In this document: piece by piece, positions 54,024 to 62,766 of the stretch
How the letters are laid out: each line of letters opens with the position of its first letter
Position numbering within the stretch: position 1 is the first letter of the stretch
Assembly (NCBI RefSeq): GCF_011058255.1
Contig: NZ_JAALFH010000060.1
Location: 124,001 to 188,000, forward strand
From: Thioalkalivibrio sp. XN8
GTDB taxonomy: Bacteria > Pseudomonadota > Gammaproteobacteria > Steroidobacterales > XN24
DNA length: 64,000 nucleotides
Direction of reading: 5' to 3'
Program-made: the position numbers and the translations under genes
Notes under the pieces: model-generated
Told to the model about the DNA's origin: nothing
The model's database searches: none
Seen by the model: only the letters and a program-made list of their open reading frames with translations

Positions 54024-55856
54024 TCAGACCTGGTAACGGTTGGACAGCGCTTCCTGCGCCGTGCGCACGATGCCGAAAGCCGAGCGCAGGTAGCGCCGGT
54101 GCAGGCCGGACAGCTCGTCCGGGTCGACCAGGTGATTGGGTTTCTCGCCGCGGTCGTAAAGCGCGACCTGGTGGCGCAGGCGTACGTTGCCGATGAAGCG
54201 CAGGGCGTGGATCAGGTCATCCGCATCGCGCTCGTTCATGATGCCCTGCTCACCGGCGGCGCGGAGGCGCTCCTCGGTATGGACCGCAGTAATCGCGCCT
54301 TCCAGCGCGCGCACCCGGGCCAGGTCGACGATCGGAATCACGCCACGTGTCTTCAGGTTCAGGCCCTGGCTCTTTTCGCCGTCGTGCTCCTGGACGAACT
54401 GCCGGAAAAGGCCCAGCGGGGGCCGGTGGCCCATGGATTCGGCCGCCAGGAAGCGCCGGAATATCTTGCTCTGGCTGGCTTGCTGCAGAACTTCGGACTG
54501 CAGGCGACGCGGCATGGCCAGGTCGCCCGCCACTCCGCGCATATCGAAAAAGATGCTCGAGTGCATGACCGACTTGGGTTTCGGCTCCAATATCCAGCGT
54601 GAAAACGTCTTGCGCCAGTCGGCGTATCCCATGCGCCATTCCCCCTTGGCCATCACTCCGCCGGGGCAATAGACATAACCACATTCATTGAGCCCGTCGC
54701 AGACGAATTCGGCCAGTTTCCGGAAATACTCGGCCGCCTCCCCTGTGGGGGATTCGGCCAGCAGCAGACCGTTGTCCTGGTCGCTGATCAGGCCCTGCTC
54801 GAGCCGGGCCTGGGAGCCGAAGGCCATCCAGGTCCAGGCCATGGGCGCCTCGCCCAGTTGCTCCTGGGCCAGCGCGAGCAGGCGGCGCGTGCAGGCATCT
54901 GTGATCATGCTGGCCACCCGCCCGACTTCGGTCACCTGGCTGCCCAGGCGGGCCATGACGGCCAGCATGCCGGGCCCCTGGCGGCCCAATTGGGCGACCA
55001 TCGTCGTGTTTTCAGCGCGCTGGATGTCGCGAACCAGCCGCAAGGGGTGCGGTGACTGCTGGCGCAAGAGGTCACCGGAGCTGATCACGCTGGCCAGCCG
55101 GCCATCCTCCCCCATCACCGGTAGATGATGAATGCCCAGGCGCATCATCTCGAGCAGCGCGTCCTCGATCCGATGGCTGGTCAAGACCGTGATCGGGTCG
55201 GGAGTCATGACGTCCGAGACCGGGCGCTCGGGGTCCACGCTCCGTCCCAGCACCCGGTTGCGCAGGTCGCGGTCGGTGACGATGCCGACCAGGGTGCCGT
55301 CTCGCAACAAAGGCGCGCAGCTGACCTGGTGCCTGCTCATCAGTGCGGCCGTCTCGCTGATCGAGCGATCCGGATCTCCGGTGATCGGGGCGCGCAGGGG
55401 CAGCTCGCCCAGCCGCGTGGGGCGATAACTACCGGCCTCGCGCAGACGCGCGCCAGGCCCATCGCTGAAAAACCTGGCGAAGCGGGGATGACGCTGGCCC
55501 AGGTCTGCGACTGTGGCGGCAGGCAGGTAGAGCAGCTCCAGCTCTTCGCTGGCCTCGACCGCGTAGTCGCAGGCGGCGCCGTCGAAGCGAACGGCATGGC
55601 CGAACAGCTCGCCCTCGCCGCGCTGCTCCAGGGGACGGCCGTCGGCCGCCTTGAGCACGGCCGCGCCGGCGACGATGACATAGAGCCCATGATCGCCCGG
55701 CTGGCTGAACTGACCGACGGCTTCGCCGGCGTGGAAGTTCATGGTCTGGCCGGCGCCGATCAAACGCTCGATCTCTTCGCCAGGCAGCTCTGAAAAGGGA
55801 GCCACATTGGCCAGAAAGGCACGGGAAGCTGCAGGCCGCATGGCGCTTGTATCCAT
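54024..55856 (-). CDS. cNMP-binding / CBS / DUF294 nucleotidyltransferase-like protein
   Basis: A 610-aa cytoplasmic protein. Residues 20-125 are a cyclic-nucleotide-binding-like domain; 155-270 are a CBS pair (VTDRDLRNRVLGRSV, HHLPVMGEDGRLASV). Residues 330-440 carry the DUF294 nucleotidyltransferase pattern, with Gly347-Ser and Arg351, then Asp359/Asp361 (GSQARLEQGLISDQDNGL). The C-terminal DUF294_C part ends the protein. Relatives are found beside SSS symporters. It starts right after the sensor-exonuclease stop. GlnD-like protein modification is possible but unproven. Confidence 0.9.
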   Translation of the reverse strand: MDTSAMRPAASRAFLANVAPFSELPGEEIERLIGAGQTMNFHAGEAVGQFSQPGDHGLYVIVAGAAVLKAADGRPLEQRGEGELFGHAVRFDGAACDYAVEASEELELLYLPAATVADLGQRHPRFARFFSDGPGARLREAGSYRPTRLGELPLRAPITGDPDRSISETAALMSRHQVSCAPLLRDGTLVGIVTDRDLRNRVLGRSVDPERPVSDVMTPDPITVLTSHRIEDALLEMMRLGIHHLPVMGEDGRLASVISSGDLLRQQSPHPLRLVRDIQRAENTTMVAQLGRQGPGMLAVMARLGSQVTEVGRVASMITDACTRRLLALAQEQLGEAPMAWTWMAFGSQARLEQGLISDQDNGLLLAESPTGEAAEYFRKLAEFVCDGLNECGYVYCPGGVMAKGEWRMGYADWRKTFSRWILEPKPKSVMHSSIFFDMRGVAGDLAMPRRLQSEVLQQASQSKIFRRFLAAESMGHRPPLGLFRQFVQEHDGEKSQGLNLKTRGVIPIVDLARVRALEGAITAVHTEERLRAAGEQGIMNERDADDLIHALRFIGNVRLRHQVALYDRGEKPNHLVDPDELSGLHRRYLRSAFGIVRTAQEALSNRYQV

Positions 55857-55857
55857 A

Positions 55858-58047
55858 TCAGTAATTGACCCGGGCATAGTAGGTTTTCTGGGTGGCCGCG
55901 CGTGCCTGGCCAAGGGTATGAATCCCTTTCTCGGCAAGCAACGGAATGAGCTTGACCAGGATTTCGGCAGTCACCATGGCGTCGCCGATCGCGGTATGGC
56001 GACCGATAATGGTCAGCCCGAAGCGTTCAGCGATGGCTTCCAGGCGATGCGAGTCCTGGTTTTCATGGACCAGGGCAGACAGCAGGAGGGTATCTAGGAC
56101 AGGGTGATCAAAGCGCACGCCGGTCAGTTTCTCCTTGAGCTGCAGGCAGCGCATGTCGAAGGCTGCGTTATGCGCGACCAGAACCGTGTCCTCACAAAAG
56201 CCGTGAAAAGCCGGCAGGACCGTCTGGATGGTTGGCTGGCCCTTGACCATGTCCGGCGTGATGCCGTGGATCGGAATGCTCGCCGGGGGGATCATGCGTT
56301 TCGGATCCACCAGCTGATCGAAGAACTCCTGGCTCAGTACCTTGCCGTTGACGATGCGTACCGCGCCGATCTGGATGATCTCGTCGCCCTCGGCCGGATT
56401 CAGTCCGGTGGTTTCGGTGTCGAACACCGTATAGGCCAGTTCGGTCAGTGGACTGTCGTCGAGGCTTAGGGTCCGCTCGGTGGTCCGGAACAGGTCGAAA
56501 TCGTAATACTCGGGCCTGCTTTCATGACGCATGAACGTGGCCGCCGGCAGTTCCTCCTGGGCCGCGGCCAGGGGCAACAGGAGGCGGAACAGGCAGCGGT
56601 GTCGCGCATCGTCGATTTCCTGCTCGATCCAGCACTCGCCGCCGTGACGTTCGAGCACGTCACGCACTGTCAGCGACAGCGTCTCGGATCCGACCTGGAT
56701 GGGCTCGTCATCCCAGCCTAGCCGGGCTTTGTCGTTGGCGCCATCGCAGGGCATCCAGATTAGGTCCAGCACGCCCTGTCCTGATTGCATGCCGACACGC
56801 AGGGTGAGTGCGCTGACCTGGCAGTGCTGGCGCAGGCGCCCGGCCAGGTGAAGCACGGCCTGCAGCAAGGTGAAACTCTCGACTTTCAGCCAGACGTCCC
56901 GGTCGCCGCGCTCGACATCGACCGCAAGCTCGAGCTCCGATTCCAGGCGCCGCACGGCGGCTTCGATCAGGTCGTCACCCAGCATCTCTTCCAGCGGCCA
57001 GCGTGAGCGCAGGGCGCGGCCCGCGGTCGGCTGCGCCTCTTCGAGCCGTTGACTCAGTCCCTGGACTTCTTCCCGGATCACTGCGAGCAGCTGCTCATGC
57101 AGTTGTCCTGGAATGTCGGGCAACTCCAGGACCTCGGCCGCCGCCCGGGCGCTGGCCAGCGCCGACCGGCTGTCCTCGGTCAGGTTGGTCAGGATCCGGT
57201 TTTTCTCTGCATGGGCCTGCATGTCCTCGGTAATGTTTTCGATCAGCAGCACGAAGCCTGTCATGGTGTCGGTGGTTCGGGCGCCCTGGCCGTCGCTCTC
57301 GGCGTCTCGCACGGGGCTCATCTGGACCCTCAGCAGCTTGCCGGACCGGGTTGCAGTCACAAACTGTGCAGACGGGGCGTCCGCGCCGCGGTGCAGTCGA
57401 CGCTGCACATTTTCCAGCGCATGGTTGACCAGTTTGCGGTCGAGTACGGTGTAGATCGAGCGGCCCAGGCCCATCAGCTCGGACCCTCCGGCTGGTTTCG
57501 GCAGGCGTGAAAGCCGGCGGAACTGGAGCCTTGCGCGGTTGTTGTACAGCAGAATGCGACCATCCAGGTTGCAGACGACCACGCTCTTGGTCAGCTCGGA
57601 CATCAGCGCGGCGAGCCGGTTTTTTTCCAGTTCCGTCTGACGGGTGGCCGCGCGAACGCGCTGATCCATTTCCGCCCTGAGCGCTTCGCGCTGGGTGACC
57701 AGCTGGCCGATGGCTTCTGCCAGGCGTCGGTTCTCGGCGCTACCGCAAGGTGTGGGCAGTCGCTGCGCATCGGTTTCGAGCAGCAGCCGGGCTTCCTCGG
57801 CCAGCTTGGCCGGTGCACGAACGTAGTGCTCTATCAGGTGGCGCAGCGCGGCCGCGGTCGGCACCAGCGAGCCTGCCCAGAGAAACAGCAGCAGCCCGCC
57901 CTTGCCGCCGAGCGCCTCGAGCACCGTGTGCCAGTCGGCGGGATCAAGTACGGCCCACAGCAGAACGCCGGCCACGACCAGCCACAAGAGACAGACCACA
58001 CCGACGATGGCCACGCCCACGAAAAGGCGCCAGTCCAGCCGTCTCAT
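55858..58047 (-). CDS. Membrane sensor fused to DEDD 3'-5' exonuclease
   Basis: A 729-aa protein. Two helices near the N-terminus (residues 8-32, 48-64) anchor it. A coiled region, a PAS-like domain (VVVCNLDGRILLYNNRARL near 165) and a histidine-kinase-like part follow; the usual phosphoacceptor His is not obvious. Residues 537-729 are a DnaQ-type exonuclease: Asp543 and Glu545 in FDTETTG, Asp631 in HNAAFDMR, His684 and Asp689 in HTAIGDAM. It overlaps the response regulator gene. The exonuclease site looks intact. Confidence 0.9.
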   Translation of the reverse strand: MRRLDWRLFVGVAIVGVVCLLWLVVAGVLLWAVLDPADWHTVLEALGGKGGLLLFLWAGSLVPTAAALRHLIEHYVRAPAKLAEEARLLLETDAQRLPTPCGSAENRRLAEAIGQLVTQREALRAEMDQRVRAATRQTELEKNRLAALMSELTKSVVVCNLDGRILLYNNRARLQFRRLSRLPKPAGGSELMGLGRSIYTVLDRKLVNHALENVQRRLHRGADAPSAQFVTATRSGKLLRVQMSPVRDAESDGQGARTTDTMTGFVLLIENITEDMQAHAEKNRILTNLTEDSRSALASARAAAEVLELPDIPGQLHEQLLAVIREEVQGLSQRLEEAQPTAGRALRSRWPLEEMLGDDLIEAAVRRLESELELAVDVERGDRDVWLKVESFTLLQAVLHLAGRLRQHCQVSALTLRVGMQSGQGVLDLIWMPCDGANDKARLGWDDEPIQVGSETLSLTVRDVLERHGGECWIEQEIDDARHRCLFRLLLPLAAAQEELPAATFMRHESRPEYYDFDLFRTTERTLSLDDSPLTELAYTVFDTETTGLNPAEGDEIIQIGAVRIVNGKVLSQEFFDQLVDPKRMIPPASIPIHGITPDMVKGQPTIQTVLPAFHGFCEDTVLVAHNAAFDMRCLQLKEKLTGVRFDHPVLDTLLLSALVHENQDSHRLEAIAERFGLTIIGRHTAIGDAMVTAEILVKLIPLLAEKGIHTLGQARAATQKTYYARVNY

Positions 58048-58418
58048 CGGTCTGCACCGAGCAGCTTTCGGACCTGGTGGACCAGGTCGCCGGTGGCAAA
58101 GGGCTTGACGATGTAAGCGTCGGCGCCCAGCGCCTTGCCCTTGGCAATGTCGGTTTCGCGCGCCCTGGCACTCAGCATCACGATGGGAATGTGGCGCAGC
58201 GCCGGGTCTGCCCGCACCTGCTGACAAACCTCGTAACCGGATTGGCCCGGCATCGTGGCATCAAGAACCACCAGGTCTGGCTGCTGTTGCCGAATCAGCT
58301 TCAGGGCCTGGTCGCCGTCCCGCGCCAGGCTAACGTCGTACCCTTCGCGCTGCAACAAGTATTCCAGCGAGATCAGAAGGTTGGCTTCGTCGTCGGCAAT
58401 GAGGACCCTGCTGGCCAT
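58044..58418 (-). CDS. Single-domain response regulator
   Basis: A 124-aa receiver domain with no output part. The acidic pocket is VLIADDEANLLIS, the phosphoacceptor Asp is in LVVLDATMPGQSG, the conserved Ser is in VMLSARARE and the Lys is in AYIVKPFATGD. It probably pairs with the adjacent membrane sensor through phosphotransfer or by docking. It is coupled to the sensor-exonuclease gene (ATGA). Confidence 0.93.
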   Translation of the reverse strand: MASRVLIADDEANLLISLEYLLQREGYDVSLARDGDQALKLIRQQQPDLVVLDATMPGQSGYEVCQQVRADPALRHIPIVMLSARARETDIAKGKALGADAYIVKPFATGDLVHQVRKLLGADR

Positions 58419-58491
58419 GGTATTGGCCTCCTTGGCGCCCAAGGTAACAAGTGGATGACCAATTTTAGCCTCGACTTTGGTTGCATGCCGA

Positions 58492-59016
58492 TCACCGGAC
58501 CGAACGGCAGGCGATGGCAAGCGCGGGATCGTCCGCCGGCAGTTCTCGCCAGTCCGCTCCGGACAGGTAGCCGTCGGCATCCAGTTCTACGGCGGCATGC
58601 AAATCCGCCCGCCGGTTGGCGTCGCAGTCGAACACGACCGGAATCTGGCGTGGCGGCATCCACCGTCCGAGCAGCACAACGCTGGTCATCACTTGTCCGG
58701 GCTGGGCAGGGTGCGTGCGGTTGCGTCGGGTATCCAGCGTCACCGCGCGCAGGCTGAGCGGGCGGAAGTAAGTCCATGGCCGGTACCAGCTCGACTCGCG
58801 GCTGACCGAGACGACCTCGACGCCTTCGGGCAGCGACGCGATGGTGCGCGGCAACCAGTTGTATTCCATCCAGACCATGAAGGCGATCATGGAAATGCCG
58901 GCCGCAGCCGGTACCAGCCAGCCGGGCAAGCGGCGTCTGATCACCACGTTGATCGCCATGACGACGCCAGCCGCTGCCAGTCCCACGACGATCGCAGCCA
59001 GGAATTCGAGCAGCAT
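58492..59016 (-). CDS. Membrane-anchored protein, unknown
   Basis: A 174-aa protein with two N-terminal helices (residues 4-24 and 32-50) followed by a soluble part with strands around EGVEVVSVSRESSWYRPW and PPRQIPVVFDCDANRRADL. A conserved-looking acidic 'CDANRRADLHAAVELDADGY' segment is present. It lies between the terminator of the symporter gene and the response regulator. No family recognised; its position suggests it belongs to the symporter signalling cassette. Confidence 0.7.
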   Translation of the reverse strand: MLLEFLAAIVVGLAAAGVVMAINVVIRRRLPGWLVPAAAGISMIAFMVWMEYNWLPRTIASLPEGVEVVSVSRESSWYRPWTYFRPLSLRAVTLDTRRNRTHPAQPGQVMTSVVLLGRWMPPRQIPVVFDCDANRRADLHAAVELDADGYLSGADWRELPADDPALAIACRSVR

Positions 59017-59046
59017 GGGTCAATGCTCCAGGCAAACGGTACGGAA

Positions 59047-59082
59047 ATGATACTGCCCGGCCAAATGGCCGGGCAGTATCAT
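59047..59082. terminator. Perfect 16-bp hairpin terminator
   Basis: ATGATACTGCCCGGCC (59047-59062) and its exact reverse complement (59067-59082) enclose a 4-base loop AAAT. It follows the end of the symporter gene on the minus strand, where TTT comes after the stem. It splits the symporter pair from the downstream signalling genes, though read-through is possible. Confidence 0.75.
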
Positions 59083-59128
59083 GACCTGTTCCGCAGGGGT
59101 CGTCCCCCGGCAGTTGGTTCTGTACGCG

Positions 59129-60901
59129 CTAGTGGTCGACGGCTGATCCAGCACCGCGCGGAACACGAATGCTTTCGACCAGATCCTGGATATGCGCAGG
59201 CGGTTCGGCCGTGATTCTCATCACGACATAGGCGACCACGAAGTTGAGCGCGGCACCAATAGCCCCGAATGACAGCGGCGAGATGCCTAACAGCCAGTTG
59301 TCCGGCGAATTCGGCAGCATGTTGGTGCCCGGAATGAAGAACCAGCCCAGGTAGGTGAAGATGTAGAGCAGGGTGGCTAGCAGCCCGACCAGCATACCGG
59401 CAACCGCGCCCTGGGTGTTCATCTTCCTGGAGAAGATACCCATCATCAGGGCCGGGAACAGCGTGGCGGCTGCCAGCCCAAAGGCCAGTGCCACGACCTG
59501 CGCCGCGAAGCCGGGTGGATTGAGCCCCAGGTAGGTCGCCAGGACGATGGCGAACGCCATGGACACACGGGCAGCGAGCAGCTCCTGTTTGTCGGTGATG
59601 TTGGGCATCAGCACCGATTTGAGCATGTCATGACTGATGGCTGAGGAAATCGCCAGCAGCAGCCCGGCCGCGGTCGACAGCGCCGCGGCCAGTCCGCCGG
59701 CGGCGATCAGCGCCAGCACCCACCCTGGCAGCTGGGCGATCTCCGGATTGGCCAGGACCAGGATGTCGCGGTTGAAGGTCACCATCTCGTTGCCTTCCCA
59801 GCCGCGCTCGGCCGCAATCGAGGCAAACTCCTCGGAATTGTCGTTGTAGTACTGGATTCGGCCGTCGTTGTTCTTGTCCTCGAAGGCCAGCAGGCCAGTC
59901 TTTTCCCAGCTCCTCATCCAGTCCGGCCGCTCGTCATACGTGATCGGCGCGGCCGAGGTTCCATCCGGGAAGATGGTGGTGATGATGTTCAGGCGAGCCA
60001 TGGCACCCACCGCAGGCGCGGTCAGGTAAAGCAACGCGATGAACACCAGGGCCCAGCCTGCCGACTTGCGGGCATCAGCCACTTTCGGAACGGTGAAGAA
60101 GCGGATGATCACGTGCGGCAGTCCGGCGGTGCCGATCATCAGTGACATGGTGAACAGGAACATGTTGAACGTGCTGCCGTGATGGCCGGTGTAGTCGTTG
60201 AAGCCCAGCTCGATAAGGACCTGGTTGAGCTTGGTCAACAGCGGCACGCCGGACTCGGCGTGCGTGGAGAACAGCCCCAGTCCCGGAATCGGGTTGCCGG
60301 TCAGCTGCAACGAGATGAACACCGCCGGAATGGTGTAAGCCGTAATAAGCACGCAGTACTGGGCCAGCTGGGTGTAGGTAATACCCTTCATGCCGCCTAG
60401 CACGGCGTAGATGAACACCACGCCCGAAGCGATCAGCAGCCCCGTGGTGTTTTCGACTTCGAGGAAGCGCGAGAAGGCCACGCCCGCGCCGGTCATCTGG
60501 CCGATCACGTAGGTAATCGAGATGACCAGAAGGCAGATCACTGCAACGACTCTGGCGGTCTGGCTGTAGAAGCGGTCACCGATGAACTCGGGCACGGTGA
60601 AGCGGCCGAACTTCCGCAGGTAGGGCGCCAGCAGCAGGGCCAGCAGCACGTAGCCGCCGGTCCAGCCCATGAGAAAGGTGGAGTTGCCGTAGCCGACGAA
60701 GGCGATCAGGCCCGCCATGGAGATGAACGAGGCCGCCGACATCCAGTCGGCCGCGGTGGCCGCGCCGTTGACGATTGGGTTCACGCCGCGACTGGCGGCG
60801 TAGAAATCGGAGGTCGTGCCGGCGCGCGCCCATATGGCAATGGCGATGTAGAGCGCGAAAGACCCGCCGACAACGAGCAGGTTGAGTGTGAACTGGCTCA
60901 T
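59129..60901 (-). CDS. Sodium:solute symporter, VC_2705-type SSS family
   Basis: A 590-aa transporter with about 13 helices. VNGAATAADWMSAASFISMAG near residue 48 and YVIGQMTGAGVAFSRFLEVEN are SSS motifs of the acetate-permease-like branch. A periplasmic insertion around residue 310-360 (FEDKNNDGRIQYYNDNSEEF) looks like a Ca-binding EF-hand-like loop. The substrate is probably a short organic acid; it is not determined. It lies 15 bases after the DUF4212 gene, the usual partner. Confidence 0.93.
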   Translation of the reverse strand: MSQFTLNLLVVGGSFALYIAIAIWARAGTTSDFYAASRGVNPIVNGAATAADWMSAASFISMAGLIAFVGYGNSTFLMGWTGGYVLLALLLAPYLRKFGRFTVPEFIGDRFYSQTARVVAVICLLVISITYVIGQMTGAGVAFSRFLEVENTTGLLIASGVVFIYAVLGGMKGITYTQLAQYCVLITAYTIPAVFISLQLTGNPIPGLGLFSTHAESGVPLLTKLNQVLIELGFNDYTGHHGSTFNMFLFTMSLMIGTAGLPHVIIRFFTVPKVADARKSAGWALVFIALLYLTAPAVGAMARLNIITTIFPDGTSAAPITYDERPDWMRSWEKTGLLAFEDKNNDGRIQYYNDNSEEFASIAAERGWEGNEMVTFNRDILVLANPEIAQLPGWVLALIAAGGLAAALSTAAGLLLAISSAISHDMLKSVLMPNITDKQELLAARVSMAFAIVLATYLGLNPPGFAAQVVALAFGLAAATLFPALMMGIFSRKMNTQGAVAGMLVGLLATLLYIFTYLGWFFIPGTNMLPNSPDNWLLGISPLSFGAIGAALNFVVAYVVMRITAEPPAHIQDLVESIRVPRGAGSAVDH

Positions 60902-60916
60902 GTTGATCTGGCTCCC

Positions 60917-61183
60917 TTATTCTTCGTCGACGCCGAACTCGCGATCGAGCCGGTTCATGTACCAGGTGTAATAGAAGATCAGCGCGATGAAGGTCAGGAT
61001 CGACCCCTGCTGGGCGAACCAGAAGCCCAGGTCGGTTCCGCCGATACTCAGGGGCAGCATCTGCAGCACCGGTCGCAGCAGGATGGCGAACCCGAATGAC
61101 ACCAGGGCCCAGATGGCCAGGCAGATCTTGATGATGCGGAGATTGGCCGCCCAGTAGGCGGCAGCGGACTTGTCGTCAGACAT
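60917..61183 (-). CDS. DUF4212 small symporter subunit
   Basis: An 88-aa protein with two transmembrane helices (residues 17-42 and 53-78). YWAANLRIIKICLAIWALVSF and FWFAQQGSILTFIALIFYYTWYM are family stretches. DUF4212 genes nearly always sit in front of VC_2705-type symporters and give the transporter's small subunit. GGGGGAG stands ahead of the ATG. It is first in the unit, with a promoter-like pair upstream. Confidence 0.93.
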   Translation of the reverse strand: MSDDKSAAAYWAANLRIIKICLAIWALVSFGFAILLRPVLQMLPLSIGGTDLGFWFAQQGSILTFIALIFYYTWYMNRLDREFGVDEE

Positions 61184-61228
61184 GGTGATGAAGCTCCCCC
61201 AGTGGATGGCAACTTGTTATTTCGCCGG

Positions 61229-61257
61229 AGTTTAAGCAGGCCGCTGGCGAAAACCAA
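61229..61257 (-). promoter_or_regulatory. Promoter candidate for DUF4212-symporter unit
   Basis: On the minus strand TTGGTT (61252-61257) and TAAACT (61229-61234) are 17 bases apart, matching a sigma-70 pair at 4 of 6 bases each. It ends 45 bases before the DUF4212 start. No further promoter evidence. Confidence 0.4.
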
Positions 61258-61458
61258 TACGACTATAGTAGGTTACGCCGTCGGGGTGGCCGAGGCGATG
61301 CCTTCGGGGTCCGCCGGTGCCCAGGAGGCGGCCTCGTGGCTGATGGCCGCAGGCACGCGGGGATGAGCGCCTGATGCTTTCCCCGCCGCACGGGTACTGG
61401 TCTCCCCGCCTGGGTGAGCGTGCTGGTTCCGATCGCATGGTCGAGAACTGGACTCAGG

Positions 61459-61725
61459 TTATTGCTGCACTGCGTTCCGCCCGTGGCGGCGTTTCTCCAG
61501 GATGGCCGGGCGATTGAAGTCGATGTCCACCGGAATTGGTCGCAACTTCGCGAAAGAGTCGAGCAGGCCGATTGTCTCCTTGCCACGATACGGGCCACCG
61601 TCGCTGGTAACAGCCAGCGTTCGACCCAGAAGATCGAGAAGAGAGCCCACGTCATAAAGAATCGGGGAAGCGCCGTAGCGGCGCGATAGGGATTTGCCCT
61701 GCCCGAGGCGCTGGCGCCGCGCTAC
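61459..61725 (-). pseudogene. Open frame without a good start, remnant
   Basis: A frame of 88 sense codons, open from 61725, with no ATG near the front. The part TLAVTSDGGPYRGKETIGLL and DIDFNRPAILEKRRHGRNAV looks coded, but I recognise no family. It directly follows the excisionase-like fragment and overlaps its stop, so it may be the broken start of a recombinase. The 200 bases downstream, to 61258, hold nothing I can support. Confidence 0.3.
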
Positions 61726-61817
61726 TCAACAAAGCCTTGTTCCTTCCAGCTGGCGTAGCGCGCCTTGGTAAGCCCTGTAAGCTCCTCGAACAGTGCGGGC
61801 TTCACGTAGACCGGCAT
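61722..61817 (-). pseudogene. Excisionase-like fragment (31 aa)
   Basis: The short frame MPVYVKPALFEELTGLTKAR, then YASWKEQGFVE, looks like the front of small phage or element excisionase/helix-turn-helix proteins ('...KPALFEELTGLT...'), which go on to bind DNA. It stops after 31 residues, too short for a working Xis. No clear SD. It belongs to the remnant stretch 61459-62003. Confidence 0.4.
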
Positions 61818-61832
61818 GAGATGAAAGCTGAC

Positions 61833-62003
61833 CTACGATTTCCTGACTTGGACCGCGCCGAAGAACAGCGGCTTCTTGTTTTTCTGGATGTGCCACGTGT
61901 CGACGTGTCGCTCGGCTTCGTCGTCCCGCTTGGTGTGCGGTCTGGCATGGCGGTACGTCTCTTCGGTGCGGTGTTCAGGGATTTCGTTCTCGTTGCCGTT
62001 CGC
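61833..62003 (-). pseudogene. C-terminal fragment of a mobile-element protein
   Basis: A frame in phase with and directly after the stop of the 71-aa gene at 62004. It has 56 sense codons and no start. ETYRHARPHTKRDDEAERHV and WHIQKNKKPLFFGAVQVRKS look like the end of a small element-borne protein. It may be the read-through tail of a fused or rearranged gene. Confidence 0.35.
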
Positions 62004-62219
62004 TCAATCGAAGCCGTTGCGTTTTCGCGGCTTCAGTGGCGCGAGAAGCAAATAGAATATCCATGCGAACCACGAAATGAAGAGCACGGCCAACAGCCAC
62101 GCCAGTTTTTCACTCCCCGTAGTCTTGCCGGAGCTGAGTATCACAAGAATCGGGGCCAGCCACACCAAGACTATGATGAATAGCAACAACAGAAAACTGA
62201 TACCGGTCTCGTCCATCAT
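62004..62219 (-). CDS. Small membrane protein, superinfection-immunity/PLDc_N-like
   Basis: A 71-aa protein with two helices: FLLLLFIIVLVWLAPILVIL and KLAWLLAVLFISWFAWIFYLLL. The 'GSEKLAWLLAVLFISWFAWIFYLL' arrangement is shared by the N-terminal phospholipase-D (PLDc_N) and phage superinfection-immunity families. It lies next to mobile-element remnants, which would suit an immunity protein. The start is ATG 62219 or the next ATG. Confidence 0.7.
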   Translation of the reverse strand: MMDETGISFLLLLFIIVLVWLAPILVILSSGKTTGSEKLAWLLAVLFISWFAWIFYLLLAPLKPRKRNGFD

Positions 62220-62286
62220 TCACCCGATGATTGCAAAGCTGTGTGCTGCGCCCGCGGCGCTGCCTGGGCCGCTGGTTGGCTGCTCC

Positions 62287-62670
62287 TTACTCGATGCGAT
62301 GCCCTGCTGACGAAAGAGCGGCGATGGCCGCCCCAAGAGCGGAGTCCTTCACCAGGACGTAGTCGGTGTCGTAGGTCGAGAGCGCGAAGATCGACACGCC
62401 TGCTTCCGCGAGTGGCTGTGCGACCGAGAGCAGGACCCCAGTGAGACCGAAACCGAGCGGCCCCGCAACCTTGATTGCTCGCCACCCGGATTCGGCCCTG
62501 ACGTCGGGCGGCACGATAGAGGCATCGCAAATGATCGAGGTCTCGTCCGCCGAGCGGGTAACCGAGTTCAGCATGCTGTCGGCAAACCAGGAAGGAAGCG
62601 CACAGCCTGCGGGTAGACGGCATACAGCAAGGCGTTCCGGGAGCACCACGAGGTCAAGCATCGCATGCAC
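62287..62670 (-). CDS. ACT-domain protein
   Basis: A 127-aa protein. ERLAVCRLPAGCALPSWFAD forms the first half and GPLGFGLTGVLLSVAQPLAE, then GVSIFALSTYDTDYVLVKD, the second. This is the ACT_7/CASTOR-like two-part amino-acid-binding fold. It probably senses an amino acid; no enzyme part is attached. Start ATG 62670 or 62661. Confidence 0.87.
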   Translation of the reverse strand: MHAMLDLVVLPERLAVCRLPAGCALPSWFADSMLNSVTRSADETSIICDASIVPPDVRAESGWRAIKVAGPLGFGLTGVLLSVAQPLAEAGVSIFALSTYDTDYVLVKDSALGAAIAALSSAGHRIE

Positions 62671-62766
62671 CCACAGACTCTGCCGACCACGGCGCGTTGG
62701 TCCCGGCGACGGCGCTCAGTCGGCGGACTCGGCCGGCGTTCATGATCCCATCGATGACGACGGACC

